This document shows positions 1 through 10,506 of a DNA stretch of 64,000 nucleotides, piece by piece. The translations under genes and the position numbers were made by a program. The stretch is taken from NCBI GenBank assembly GCA_964023205.1, contig OZ026840.1, positions 10,278,603-10,342,602 of the forward strand, read 5' to 3'. The stretch is from Lutraria lutraria. Its lineage: Eukaryota; Mollusca; Bivalvia; Venerida; Mactridae. Numbering within the stretch: position 1 is the first letter of the stretch; every line of letters begins with the position of its first letter. The notes under the pieces were generated by a model, which did no database searches, was not told the DNA's origin, and saw nothing but the letters and a program-made list of their open reading frames with translations.

Positions 1-174
1 CTCCTCAATAAATATACATTTTTCATCTATTTCCTGAAAAATTCCCTCTCGAAGTTCTACTGGAAAGCTTTTTTTGTACATTGATTTATGATTTAACTTG
101 TGTCCCGGAAATATGTACATGTGTAAATGTAATACGTATATACAGTAGCTGTTGTTATGCTTGAAGTTACCTTT

Positions 175-1131
175 TTAGCTCACCTGGCACTCAGTGCCAA
201 GGTGAGCTTTTAGGATCGAGCTATATCCGTTGTCGTCCGTCCGTCGTTAGCAATTTCTTTAAATAAAGTCTCCTCCTAAACCATGCACTTGGTCAATTTC
301 CACAAAACTTCATGGCGGGTGTGTTCCTTGCTTGAAGCTCTACCAAAGTTGTTCAAAGAATTCCATTCAATGCAGAACTCTGGTTGCCATAGCAACCAGG
401 ATTTTTTTTTGAAAATCTTCTTCTCAAAAAACAGTGGACCTAGAGCTTAGATATTTTGCGTGTAACATTGTCTATTGGACCTCTACCAAGTTTGTTCAAA
501 TTATTGTCCTAGAGTCAAAATAGGCCCCGCCACGGGGGTCACTTGATTCATATAGGCTTACATAGGAAAATTTAAAAAATCTTCTTCTCCAAAACCACTA
601 GGCCTAGAGCTTATAATATATTGTATATGTAGCATTGTCTTGTGGACCTCACCCATGTTTGCTCAAATTATGGCCCTGGGGTCAAAATTGGCCCCGCCCA
701 TGGGTTTAAGGAAAATTCAAAAAATTTTCTTGTCCAAAACAATAAGGCCTAGAGCTAAGATGTTTGGTATGTAGCATTGTCTAGCAGATCTCTACTAAGT
801 TTGTTCTAATTTTGGTCAAGGGGTCAAAAATGGCCCCACCCTGGGGTCACTGGATTTATATAGGCCCATATAGGAAAATTAAAAAATTCTTCTTGTCCAA
901 AACCACGAGGCCTACAGCTTAGATATTTTGGATGATCATAGCATTTTCTTGTGGACCTCTACCAACTTTTGTTCAAATCATTACTCCATGGTCATTATTG
1001 GCCCAGCCCCGGGAGTCAGTTGATTTCAACAACTACTTGACAGTTGGGTTAGATAACTAAGTTACAAATAACTTTCCTTGATTAAATTATCCCTTAGTGT
1101 TACAGGTGAGCGATATAGGGCCATCATGGCT
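175..1131 (+). repeat. Family C Helentron-like repeat (variant ends)
   Basis: Starts at a T-run followed by AGCTCACCTGGCAC and its local inverted copy GTGCCAAGGTGAGC. The inside is made of about 160 bp diverged monomers marked by GGACCTCTACCAAGTTTG and GGTCAAAATTGGCCC. The 3' part reads CAGGTGAGCGATATAGGGCC and the terminal hairpin is cut short at TGGC (about 1130), so CCTCTTGTT is missing. Unlike other C copies (CACCAG at the 5' end, CTGGTG at the 3' end), this one has CACCTG and CAGGTG, a matched change at both ends. No coding sequence is seen. Confidence 0.8.
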
Positions 1132-1545
1132 GTAAAGTAAATATGTGTTACTGATGGTATTTTTGTTAAAAGACGAAATTCCCCTTTTTCTGCATATCAA
1201 TGCAAAGTTCCCCTACCTGAGGGCCCTGTCTCCAGTCCCCTTAATTGTAATTAGGGTCCTGATAATCCAGTTAAAAGTAGACTGACAAAAAACAAGAATG
1301 CCAAAATACGCCCGTCAAAAGGTTTGAGATACTATTAAGTGGCAAATTATATATTTTTTTAAAAATAAGCAACATTAAATTTTGTCAAAAATGCTGATTG
1401 TCAACTGATATTAACACCAAGTTTGCTGAAGATCGGTTGATTATTGTTTTGTAACAAAAGTTTTGTGTGAATTCTGTTCCTGTGTTACTGTAAAATTAAT
1501 TGTAAAATACTATTACAAATTGATGGAATAATAATTCATACAATG

Positions 1546-2002
1546 TGTCTGAGCACAAGAACTCAAGGTGAGCTTTTGTGATCGGTCTTTGTCCCTCATG
1601 CGGCATCAACTTAGCCTTGTGAACACACTAAAGGCCACATTTTTAGTTAAATTTTCACAAAACTGGATCAGTATGTCTGTATTGACAAAATCTTGGATGA
1701 GGATGATAATTGGTCATTTGGGGTCAAAAACAAGGTCAAAGTTAATGAAAACCTTGTGAACACTCTAGAGGTCACTGTTTTGATTGATTCTTCATAAGAC
1801 CTTGTCTAAATGTTTGTCTTAATGATACGTGGGACAATTTCGAACATGGGTCATTTGGGGTCAGACACTAGGTCACCAGGTAAAATCACAGGAAAACCTT
1901 GATAACAACAGACCTCATGACACAAGTTCAAAACAATGTTTTAATCAGTAATCAATGATTGTCATGATGTGAACGATACAGGGTCATCTTGGCCCTCTTG
2001 TT
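1546..2002 (+). repeat. Family B Helentron-like repeat, short copy
   Basis: The 5' end is worn (GAGCACAAGAACTCAAGGTGAGC). It is followed by family B monomers (AAAACCTTGTGAACACTC, GGTCATTTGGGGTCA) and a 3' end with TCATCTTGGCCCTCTTGTTA. The 63-codon open frame inside (1568-1759) reads through monomer sequence and is not a gene. Confidence 0.7.
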
Positions 2003-2537
2003 ATATTTATGGAACTGATTTGGTTTATTTTCAATATATAGAACTTTACGGTCCATTAGTACATATATAAATTTACATCACAAATTTAAACATATAGGTT
2101 AATGGCAATGGTATTATTGTCTTTGATATAGTTATACATCAAACGTTATTGCAAATACAATAATAATAAACATATGTTCAATGACAACAATAATACTGAA
2201 TAAATAATGCATGAAAAATACTTTAAAAATCAAAATATATATAATCCAGTGTCTTTGCATTAAGTTATCAAATATGAAATGTATATAGACTACTTGTAAT
2301 ATTATAATTTCATAAAACATTGAGTAGAAGTTGCATAAGAGTGTATTAATTTGCATAAAATGTTTTGATTCTCAATTCAAAAGCTTTATAAGTATACATG
2401 GCAAGATTTCTTTGGATAGTTTTATTAGAAGTTGAATTTACAAAGTAAATTCAACGTACTATAGCCATCATGTACTCAATCAATTTCAACATTTGCCTAT
2501 TACACTATACTCTTAGGCGAGAAATCGGAATGCATTT
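2003..2537. other. AT-rich stretch, no gene seen
   Basis: Very AT-rich sequence. The 74-codon minus-strand frame at 2132-2356 is low-complexity and hydrophobic, with no recognisable domain. I see no RNA gene or repeat end. Confidence 0.5.
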
Positions 2538-2930
2538 CAGGGCTCGACACTAACAGTGGTCCGTTAGCCCTAGGCTACCTGTTTTCTCTAAGGACTACCT
2601 AGGTTTCCAAGCTGGGTATCCCATCAGGCTATCTTAAATTTGGGTGACATAAATTCTATAAATTTACGCAAATATGAAAAAGCTAACAAACTTTTGTTAG
2701 ATCTGATATGATGTAACCTGTATAACTTTGTTCAATACATTTGTGAAAATCTGACGTTAATAATGTGTTTTTCATTCTAGTAAAATGTACACTAAATAGG
2801 CATTGAAATGAATGAGAAACACATATTTTATGTACTAGAATGAGGACTACCAATATTTTGTAAGGACTTCCTCATTTTCTATGCTGGTAGTCCTGCTGAC
2901 TACCTCTTGAAAAAGTTATAACGAGCCCTG
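2538..2930. mobile_element. hAT-like MITE, 393 bp
   Basis: Inverted ends CAGGGCTCG (2538) and CGAGCCCTG (ends 2930) are flanked by the direct repeat CATTT (2533-2537 and 2931-2935). Termini starting CAGGG are typical of hAT transposons, which normally make 8 bp duplications, so the 5 bp repeat may be a worn remnant. The inside carries imperfect repeats of a GGACTACC motif. No transposase is encoded. Confidence 0.55.
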
Positions 2931-2935
2931 CATTT

Positions 2936-3116
2936 GACCGCATACACACTCTCTCGGACACTTCAATGGTATATATATACTAACTCGCAAACAGAGGTTT
3001 AACACTGTGCTGATGCTTGCTTACTGTTGTAACTGTATTGATTTCTATTTTAGTGTAGTCGAATCTACAGTATGTGCTATCATTTTACACGTTGGTTTAA
3101 AAAGTGCGCATGCGCG
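2936..3116. other. Short unassigned stretch
   Basis: Nothing recognisable apart from the GCGCATGCGCGC dyad next to the following element. The open frame starting at 3007 continues into the dyad array and is not credible as a gene. Confidence 0.4.
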
Positions 3117-3393
3117 CCCAGTAAAAATATCACCGGAATACCACTGGAATACCAGCGGTAAATTTATCTGGTATTCCAGCAAAAGTTTACCGCTGGTATT
3201 CCACTGGGTACCACTGGTATTCCAGTGGTAAATTTGGTGGAATACCAGAGAAATTTACCACTGGTATACCACTGAGTACCACCGGTATTCCAGTGGTAAA
3301 CTTGGTGGAATACCAGAGAAATTTACCACTGGTATACCACTGAGTACCACCGGTATTCCAGTGGTAGACTTTTGGTGGAATACCAGAGAAATG
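3117..3393. repeat. Dyad-rich tandem array (GGAATACCAGTGG), left
   Basis: Starts CCCAGTAAAAAT and continues with many copies, in both orientations, of a short unit around GGAATACCAGTGGTAAA. Units of about 70 bp repeat three times. Because the unit occurs next to its own reverse complement, the array can fold into many alternative hairpins. Open frames on both strands are a by-product of the repeat. Confidence 0.75.
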
Positions 3394-3399
3394 GTACAA

Positions 3400-3612
3400 T
3401 TACAATTTTTTAACAACATTGGTAGAGCTTCATGCATGCAAGGAACATTCATGTAAAGTTTGGTTGAAATTGGCCAACTGATTAAGAAGGAGATGTTGTT
3501 TAAAGCAACTGTTGATGCACTGACACACACATGCATATATGCACACGCACGGACGACAGACATCAAGCGATCACAATAGCTGACCATGAGCACTTTGTGC
3601 TCTGGTGAGTTG
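3400..3612 (-). repeat. Family C 5' end fragment, minus strand
   Basis: Read on the minus strand, this starts near 3612 with CTCACCAGAGCACAAAGTGC and a degenerate TGTCGTCCGTGCG linker. It runs through the family C leader (AACAACATCTCC) up to the dyad array. It matches the 5' parts of the C copies at 39343 and 50802, in the opposite direction. Confidence 0.65.
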
Positions 3613-5244
3613 AAAAATAAATTTCAAATAAAAATTGTGACATAAAAATTACTTATTTAAAACATATTTCAAATTCTACATACAGAGTATTTCATACAGT
3701 ATTGACACATTAAAATACAATATTAAATTGAAACCAGCAATTCATCAATGGTTTAAATTAGAAATTTATACAAAATTAATGTTAATTAAACAGTTCCAAC
3801 ATCCAACAATTAAAGTACTATATTCACGGTTTTTTAATATTTGCATCACACTTTCCAGAATATGTCAGTAATTGAGGATGGACACTAACACTTGCTGAAT
3901 ATTTATTTTTTTCCAAAGTTTCAATTTTTTCTAGAGCCAATGTAGCATCTTTAACAGATCAAAAAGTTATTTTGCTCATTCCTGGTTTAGTTAAAAACTA
4001 CATTCATGTTGAGAAGTCAGAGTTAGGTACACATTTGCTTCATGTGCTCATTTGATCACTTTCAGTTTCATCTAGTCTGGGAGCATTACAACAAACAATC
4101 ACAGTATCACTAGATATATATTTTAGGGTGTTTCTTTTCAGCCACTGAACCATTCAGTTCCAAAGCTATGTTGCTGCTGAAATTGACAAATGTATTCATG
4201 TGAATTTTCACCCAGTACAATTAGCACATTTATGTATATAAGATTTAATTCAATAATTGTCATCACATACCGACATATAGTAATATATTCCTAATTAAAT
4301 TACCCAAAGTTTAATTTCATCAATTGTAGTTATAATCACAAAGAATATTGACAGTCAATAAGTGTACTGGGTAATAACATACCAAGAAATGGTGATTTAA
4401 TATCAAGATACAGTACTCAATATAAAGCATGGATACTGTAGTCCAAGTCACTAGTCTATTTTGAAAACGTTTAGAAAAAACTTACTGTTCTGTAATGTTT
4501 ATAGCAGTAATTTCATTAGATCAGAGTAAAAAACAGTTTATTATCAAAAATGTTTTGAGTCAATACAGATTGCTCTAGCTGATCATCAGATGAGTCGACA
4601 CAAAATAAAATGAATGTCACATGTTTTCGCGATTTCAAAGCATTTCAATAAGTTGGCATATTTACATTGTGTGGAAAAAAATGTACATTCTGTGCATTTA
4701 TATCAAGAAAATACTAATAATAGTGACATGCAAAAGTCTAAATCAAATGCTAAAAGGTATATTTAGACAGGAAAATTGACTCACTCTGCAGTTGGTTATG
4801 GCGTTGTTTTATTTCTTTTCAAATCACTCTCGGAACAAAATTTTCTTTTCAATAGACGAAATCTTCATTTTTTGAAACAATAATACACTTGAATTCGACA
4901 GTGCCACTCTACAATGTCTTCACTTGGCAGAAGATCATACAAATTCTAATATTGCGCGCAACTTTCACTTTCGCCATTTTGACCTTGATTCAGCATCGTC
5001 CAGACGTTTGTGATTAGATTACGTCATCAAGATGTTCGTGATTACGTTCAGCGCACCAGCATGCACATCAAATACTCAATTAAGCTACTTAAATCGTGTT
5101 ATCATTGAACAAACATTAAAGCAAGTCATAGTCATTCACAGAATGTTTCAAGATAGGTCAGTATAAAGTAATTTGTCAGCGATGATTTCGTACTCTAGCA
5201 TTTTCGTACAAAATGTACCTGGACGAAATAAACACATGTTATCT
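3613..5244. other. No gene seen; possible minus-strand first exon near 4785-4985
   Basis: About 1.6 kb of AT-rich DNA without a convincing open frame. On the minus strand, AAAATGGCGAAAG near 4980 resembles a start context and is followed about 190 bp later by a donor-like GCAGAGTGAGTC (near 4785). The reading frame between them stops after roughly a dozen codons. It could be a non-coding first exon, but nothing else supports this. Confidence 0.3.
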
Positions 5245-5745
5245 AGAAATTAAAAAAAACTTCTTGTCATAAACTACTGTGCCTAGTGCTTACAGATAGT
5301 TTGTTGAATTGTTGGGTGAACCTCTAGACAACTAAGTTTGTTCAAATTACGACCCTGGGGTCAAAATTTGTACCACCCAGGTATAAAAAATTACTTGATT
5401 TTGCATAGGCTTATAGATCAATATATACAGGAAAATTTAAACAATCATTTTGTCAGAGAAGTTTAGATATTTGGTGTGTAGCATTGTCTAATGGACCTCT
5501 ACCAAGTTTGTTCAGATTATGGCCCTGGGGTCAAAATTGGTACCACCCAAGTATAAGAAAATACTTGATTTTGCATACTAGGCTTAATTAATAAAGGGAA
5601 TTTAAAAAACTCTATTTGACAGAAAATCTAAGATATTTGATGTGTAGCATTTTCTAATGAACCACTACCAAGTTTGTTCAAATTATGGCCCTAGGGTCAA
5701 AATTGGTCATTCCCTGGGGGTCACTTGTTGGCTACATGTTCAATT
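5245..5745 (+). repeat. Family C internal monomers, ends missing
   Basis: Three diverged family C monomers (CTCTACCAAGTTTGTTCAAA, GGCCCTGGGGTCAAAATTGG) without the 5' or 3' terminal structures. They run directly into the right-hand dyad array. Confidence 0.65.
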
Positions 5746-5749
5746 ATTA

Positions 5750-6056
5750 TTCTGCTGGAATACCATTTGCTTTATGTTGATCACTGGAAAGGAGTACACT
5801 GGTATTGTGCTGGAATACCAGTGGATTCTTGATTACCACTGGAATACCAGTGGGTTCTTGATTACCACTGGAATACCAGTGGGTTTCTGGTGGAATACCA
5901 GTGGATTACTGAATACCACTGGAACTGAGTGGTATACCAGTGGATTACTGAATACCACTGGAACTGAGTGGTATACCAGTGGAATACGAGTGGATTCTTG
6001 AATACCACTGGAATGGAGTGGTATTCCACTGGTATTCCAATGAAATTTTTACTGGG
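5750..6056. repeat. Dyad-rich tandem array (GGAATACCAGTGG), right
   Basis: Repeats of TGGAATACCAGTGGATT and TACCACTGGAACTGAGTGG, ending in ATTTTTACTGGG (6056). That end is the inverted counterpart of CCCAGTAAAAAT at 3117. The two arrays could therefore be the ends of one 2.9 kb element (3117-6056), but I find no clean target duplication. Confidence 0.6.
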
Positions 6057-6193
6057 ATGTGTCTTTTCAGCTGTTGAAAGTTTAAGTTAAGGGAATGGAT
6101 AATCATTGCATATATTTCATAGAACAATGACAAAGAAATATTACCAATAACTCCGAAAAAGCAACAACAACAAATATGATTGACACCCATATA

Positions 6194-6558
6194 TACTCAA
6201 CAAAAAAAGAAACTTTACATATTTTAGGTAAGATTTCCATTGACGCAACTTCAGTTGACTGTGTATTCACTTAAACGTCCCGTGCATTGATAAAATTAGT
6301 GGTATGATATGCAGTGGACTACAGCCGACACAGTTCATTCAAGAAATTAACAGTTAATGCAAACATTTGACATACTCATAATGCTGTTTTAAAAAATCAG
6401 TTATTCCCCTTTCCGTTTAGTAATTTTGAGTTGTTTTCCCTGGAATTCTTCAACAGGGTGGACAGTTAAATGTCACGATGTCTGTCCTTGGTTATTTCTT
6501 TAATGAGCATTGAAATATCAATACATGAATAATGTAAAGTTTCTTTTTTTGCTGAGTA
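6194..6558. mobile_element. Tc1/mariner-like MITE, 365 bp
   Basis: Inverted ends of about 25 bp: TACTCAACAAAAAAAGAAAC on the left and GTTTCTTTTTTTGCTGAGTA on the right, one mismatch apart, flanked by TA on both sides (6192-6193, 6559-6560). TA duplications and TACTCA termini fit Tc1/mariner relatives. No transposase frame. Confidence 0.75.
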
Positions 6559-6650
6559 TAGATCACCAGTAGAGTTAATTAGATAAGATTAACTGCAATG
6601 TTACGCGTACAAAGTGTATGTGTTGTAGTATTTACCTGTAAACCGTTTTT

Positions 6651-7820
6651 AGCTCACATGTCACAAAGTGACAAAGTGAGCTATTAGGATCACTCTCCGT
6701 CCGGCGTCCGGCGTCGTGCGTTGTGCGTCGTGCGTCGTCAAACTTTATGTTGTGACCACACTAGGGGCCACATTTTTGGCTCAATTTTAGCAAAACTGGG
6801 TCAGAACGTTAATATCAACAAAATCTCGGACGAGTTCGATATGGGGCCATTTGGGGTCAAAAACTAGGTCACCAGGGCCAAATAAGGGAAAACCTTGTGA
6901 ACACTTTAGAAATCACTGTTTTGAATTTATCTTCATGAAACTTTGTCAGAATGTTTATTTTAATAATATGTAGGTCAAGTTTGAAAATGGGTAATTTCTG
7001 TAGTAAAATTAGGTCACTCGGGCAAATTGCTGGAAAACCTTGTGAACACTCTAGAAGTCACTGTTTTGATTGGATGATCATGAAACCTTGTCAGAATGTT
7101 TGTCTTCATAATATCTTGGACGAGTTCGAACATGGGTCATCTTGGGTCAAAAACTAGGTCGCTAGGTCAAATCTTATGAAAAACCATGTTAACACTGTAG
7201 ATTTCACAGTTATTATTGGATCTTCACCAAACTTTGTCAAATCGTTTGTTTTAATGATATAACGGTCAAGTATTAATATGGGTCATCTGGGGTCAATAAC
7301 TAGGTCACCAGGTCAAATCTTAGGAAAACTTTGTTAACACTGTAGATGTCACAGTTTTAATTGGATCTTCACCAAACCTTGTCAAAATGTTTGCCTCAAT
7401 GATATGTGGGTGAAGGATGAACATGGGTCAGCCGGGTTCAAAAACTGGGTCACAAGGTCAAATCTTAGGTAAAAATCTTGTAAAAGCTCTAAATGTCATG
7501 GTTTTGATTGGATCTTGGCCAAACTTTGTCAGATAGTTTGTCTTAATAATATTAAGGACAAGTTCAAATATGGGTCACCTAGGGTAAAAAACCAGGTCAC
7601 AAGGTCAAATCTTAGGAAAACCTTATTAACACTGTAGATGTCAAATTTTGATCATATCTTCACCAAACCTAGTCAGACTGTTTGTCTTAATGATATGTAA
7701 GACAAATTCGAACATAGGTCGTCTGGGGTCAAAAACTAGGTCACCGGTTCAAAACAATGTTTTAATGAGTGAACAGTGATTGTCATGTGAGCGATATAGG
7801 GCCATCTTGGCCCTCTTGTT
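6651..7820 (+). repeat. Family B Helentron-like repeat, full length
   Basis: Full copy. The T-run is followed by AGCTCACATGTCACAAAGTG and GACAAAGTGAGCTATTAGG, then a GTCCGGCG-rich linker. About six monomers of about 145 bp follow (GGTCACCAGGTCAAATCTTA, AACACTGTAGATGTCAC). The 3' end is TCATGTGAGCGATATAGGGC, the hairpin GGGCCATCTTGGCCC and TCTTGTT. The 5' AGCTCACATG pairs exactly with the 3' CATGTGAGC and only imperfectly with its local partner. The 68-codon frame at 6951-7157 recurs in other copies but lies across monomers and is not a gene. Confidence 0.85.
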
Positions 7821-8451
7821 CTACAGTATATACAATAGGCAAATTTTGTCCTGACTATTTCTCATTGACTGCTGCCAGGAATTCAATAAAACTTCTCAGA
7901 AGTGATAAGTAGTTAGCCTAGTTGTGCATGCATTAAGCTTGTCTTGGTTGGTTAAATTTTCACTGAGTTATGGCCCTTTGTTGTTTTTTAGACAGTGTAT
8001 ATACAATATCTCAGTAATTACTCATAGGAATTCAATGAAACTTCACAGAAGTTATAAAAAGTAAGCCAAGTTGTGCATGCAATAACCAGGTTTCGTTTGG
8101 ATTAATTTTCACTGAGTTATGGCCCTTTGTGTTATACAATAAGTAAATTTTGTCCGTACCATTTCTCAGCAAGTACATGCAGGAATTCAGTGAAACTTCT
8201 TAGAAGTGATAAGTAGTTTGCCAAGTTGTGCATGTTCACAATAGGTTTTGTCCAAGTAAATTTTAATGAGTTATGGCCCTTTGTTATTTTTTATATAATG
8301 AATATTTAGAAACTGGTCAGGATATTTCTAAGCAACAATTTGCAGGTATTAAAAAATGAAAATGCATCATATTTCCCTCTGTAAAATGTAACAATAACTG
8401 TGTCAAGGCCGCATCTGGGGGTATTCATCACCTTTAGTGATAGTTCTAGTT
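7821..8451 (+). repeat. Family D Helitron-like repeat, 5' truncated
   Basis: Starts directly at the 3' end of the preceding family B copy, inside a D monomer (CAATAGGCAAATTTTGTCC). About three monomers of about 165 bp are followed by GCATCTGGGGGTATTC, the hairpin ATCACCTTTAGTGAT and AGTTCTAGTT. The CTAG after a hairpin is the classic Helitron-like 3' end. Confidence 0.75.
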
Positions 8452-8506
8452 ATGTTTGAGGGAATTTAAACGTCGTTCCATACGCAGATTCCGTACTGCC
8501 AATTTT

Positions 8507-9213
8507 TAGCTCACCAGAGCACGAATGTGCTCAGGGTGAGCTTTTGTGATCGCCCTGCGTCCATCGTGCGTCTAGTGGACCTCTACCAAGTTTGTTCAAA
8601 TTATGGCCCTGGGGTCAAAATTGGCCCTGCCCTGGGGTTTATTCTATTTTATATAGGAAAATTTGAAAAATCTTCTCCGAAACCACAAGGCCTAGAGCTA
8701 AGATATTTGGTACCGGTATGTAGCATTGTCTAGTGGACCTCTACCAAGTTTTTTCAAATTATTGCCCTAGGGTCAAAATTGGCTCCGCCCCGGGGGTCAC
8801 TTGATTTATATAGACTTATATAGGAAAATTTAAAAAATCTTCTCCGAAACTGCAAGGCCTAGAGCTTAGATATTTTGTATGTGGCATTGTCTAGTGGACC
8901 TCTACCAAGTTTGTTCAAATTATGTCCCCGGGGTCAAAATTAGCCCTGCCCGGTGTTTATTCTATTTTATATAGGAAAATTTAAAAAATCTTCTTCTCTG
9001 AAACCACAAGGCCTAGAGCTAAGATATTTGGTATCTAGCTTTGTCTAATGGACCTCTTTTAAATCTGTTCATATAATGGCCATGGGATAAAAAACGGCCC
9101 AGATGGGTCACTTGATCTTACTTGGACTCGTATAGAAAACTTCAACAATGTTCATCTCCAAATGACCTTTTCTCCTGGTGAGCATTTATAGGGCCATCAT
9201 GGCCCTCTTGTTT
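8507..9213 (+). repeat. Family C Helentron-like repeat
   Basis: The T-run is followed by AGCTCACCAGAGCACGAATG and GTGCTCAGGGTGAGC, then monomers of about 159 bp (GGACCTCTACCAAGTTTG). The 3' end is CTCCTGGTGAGCATTTATAG with the hairpin GGGCCATCATGGCCC and TCTTGTTT. The 5' CTCACCAG and 3' CTGGTGAG ends are complementary. Confidence 0.8.
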
Positions 9214-9750
9214 ATTGTTAGTTGATATTTTCACATGATCTGTTAAATCTGTGATTACTATACTTTCGTGACTTTATAAAAATGAGAAATTAATAATAAG
9301 TGTTATAACAACATGTTTTGGACAATCAACAAAAGAAAACGTGGCTTTTGCCTTTATTATTACGAGACGGCCTTTTATTTTAAGACTGTTGAGTGCAATG
9401 TTCAAGATATTCGTAAATAATGGAAAAGAAATTCAGTTTTATGTTCATTGGCGTAGCCAGCTACAAATGAATTTTATGCACACAAGGAAGAATGTAACCC
9501 CCGCTGTTGTTTGGTTCTAGATTTTTTATGGCCCGCTATTCGAAATTGCGGAAGAGCATAAAGTGTTTCCCCTGTCCATCCATGCGGCTGTGCGTCCGTC
9601 CGTTCAAATTTTGGTTTCCGAGAAATAACTCAAGAAATATTTCAAGGGTTGGTTTCATATTTTACATGAAGGAATATAATAATAAAATGCAAGTCAAGAT
9701 CGATTTCACTTAAAATCCAAACATTTTCTCAGTAGTTATGGTCCCTTTTT
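9214..9750. other. No gene seen
   Basis: Mixed AT-rich sequence. The 68-codon frame at 9507-9713 has no recognisable domain and follows a repeat-like GTCCGTCCGTTC stretch, so it looks like worn repeat leader rather than a gene. Confidence 0.4.
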
Positions 9751-10457
9751 AGCTCACCTGATTCATCAGGTGAGCTTTTAGGATCGTTGAATGTCCGGCG
9801 TCCGGCTTACGTCGTCCGTCCACAATTAGTTTGTTTACACTCTAGCATCCGCAGCTCTTAACGAATCTTGATTAAACTTGCTCACAATGTATATGGCCAC
9901 AATGTCTTGGCTAAGTTCGATTATGGGTAAAATCGGACAATAACTTCTAGAGTTATGGGCCCTTGAATTACAAAATTTGCTATATTTAGCTTGTTTACAC
10001 TCTAGCGCCTTCATTTATTCACCAATCCTAATCATATTTTCAGTAAATGTGTATAACCAAAAGATTTTGGACAAGTTTGATTATGGGCAGAATCGGACCA
10101 GAACTTAAAGAGTTATGGGCCCTTGACTTAGAAAATTTGCTATATTTGTGTTTGTTTACACTCTTAGCACATTCAATTATTCATCAATCCTTATCATATT
10201 TACAATGAATGTTTATGACCTTACGGTTTTGGACAAGTTCAGTTATGGGTGGAATCGGACTAGAACTTCAAGAGTTATGGGCCCTTGGATTAGAAAATTT
10301 GCTACGTTTTAGCTTGTTTAACAGTATTATACCTTCATTGTTGGTTTTGATCTCAAAATCTACATAAAAATGGGTTGGAAACTATATTATCTGGTCATTA
10401 ATTATTGTGACTTTGTTCTCAGGTGAGCGATAAAGGGCCATCTTGGCCCTCTTGTTT
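9751..10457 (+). repeat. Family A Helentron-like repeat
   Basis: The T-run is followed by the perfect local palindrome AGCTCACCTGATTCATCAGG-TGAGC and a TCCGGCG linker. Monomers of about 160 bp follow (TTGTTTACACTCTAGC, GAGTTATGGGCCCTTGA). The 3' end is TCAGGTGAGCGATAAAGGGC, the hairpin GGGCCATCTTGGCCC and TCTTGTTT. Confidence 0.85.
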
Positions 10458-10506
10458 ACATAGCTCTCGGGGAGGCATTTGTGTCCTCCGGACACATTTC
10501 TAGTTT
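10458..10506 (+). repeat. 3' remnant of a Helitron-like repeat
   Basis: GGAGGCATTT, then the perfect hairpin GTGTCCTCCGGACAC, then ATTTCTAGTTT. The hairpin followed by CTAG-TT is the same 3' architecture as family D, but the sequence differs, so this is a further family represented only by its tail. Confidence 0.5.

Noticed and set aside
6951..7157. A 68-codon open frame recurring nearly unchanged at 6951, 20263, 40933 and 56935
   Set aside because: It lies at the same place in four copies of family B and reads across 145 bp monomers. Its conservation reflects recent common origin of the repeat; there is no domain, start context or codon bias.
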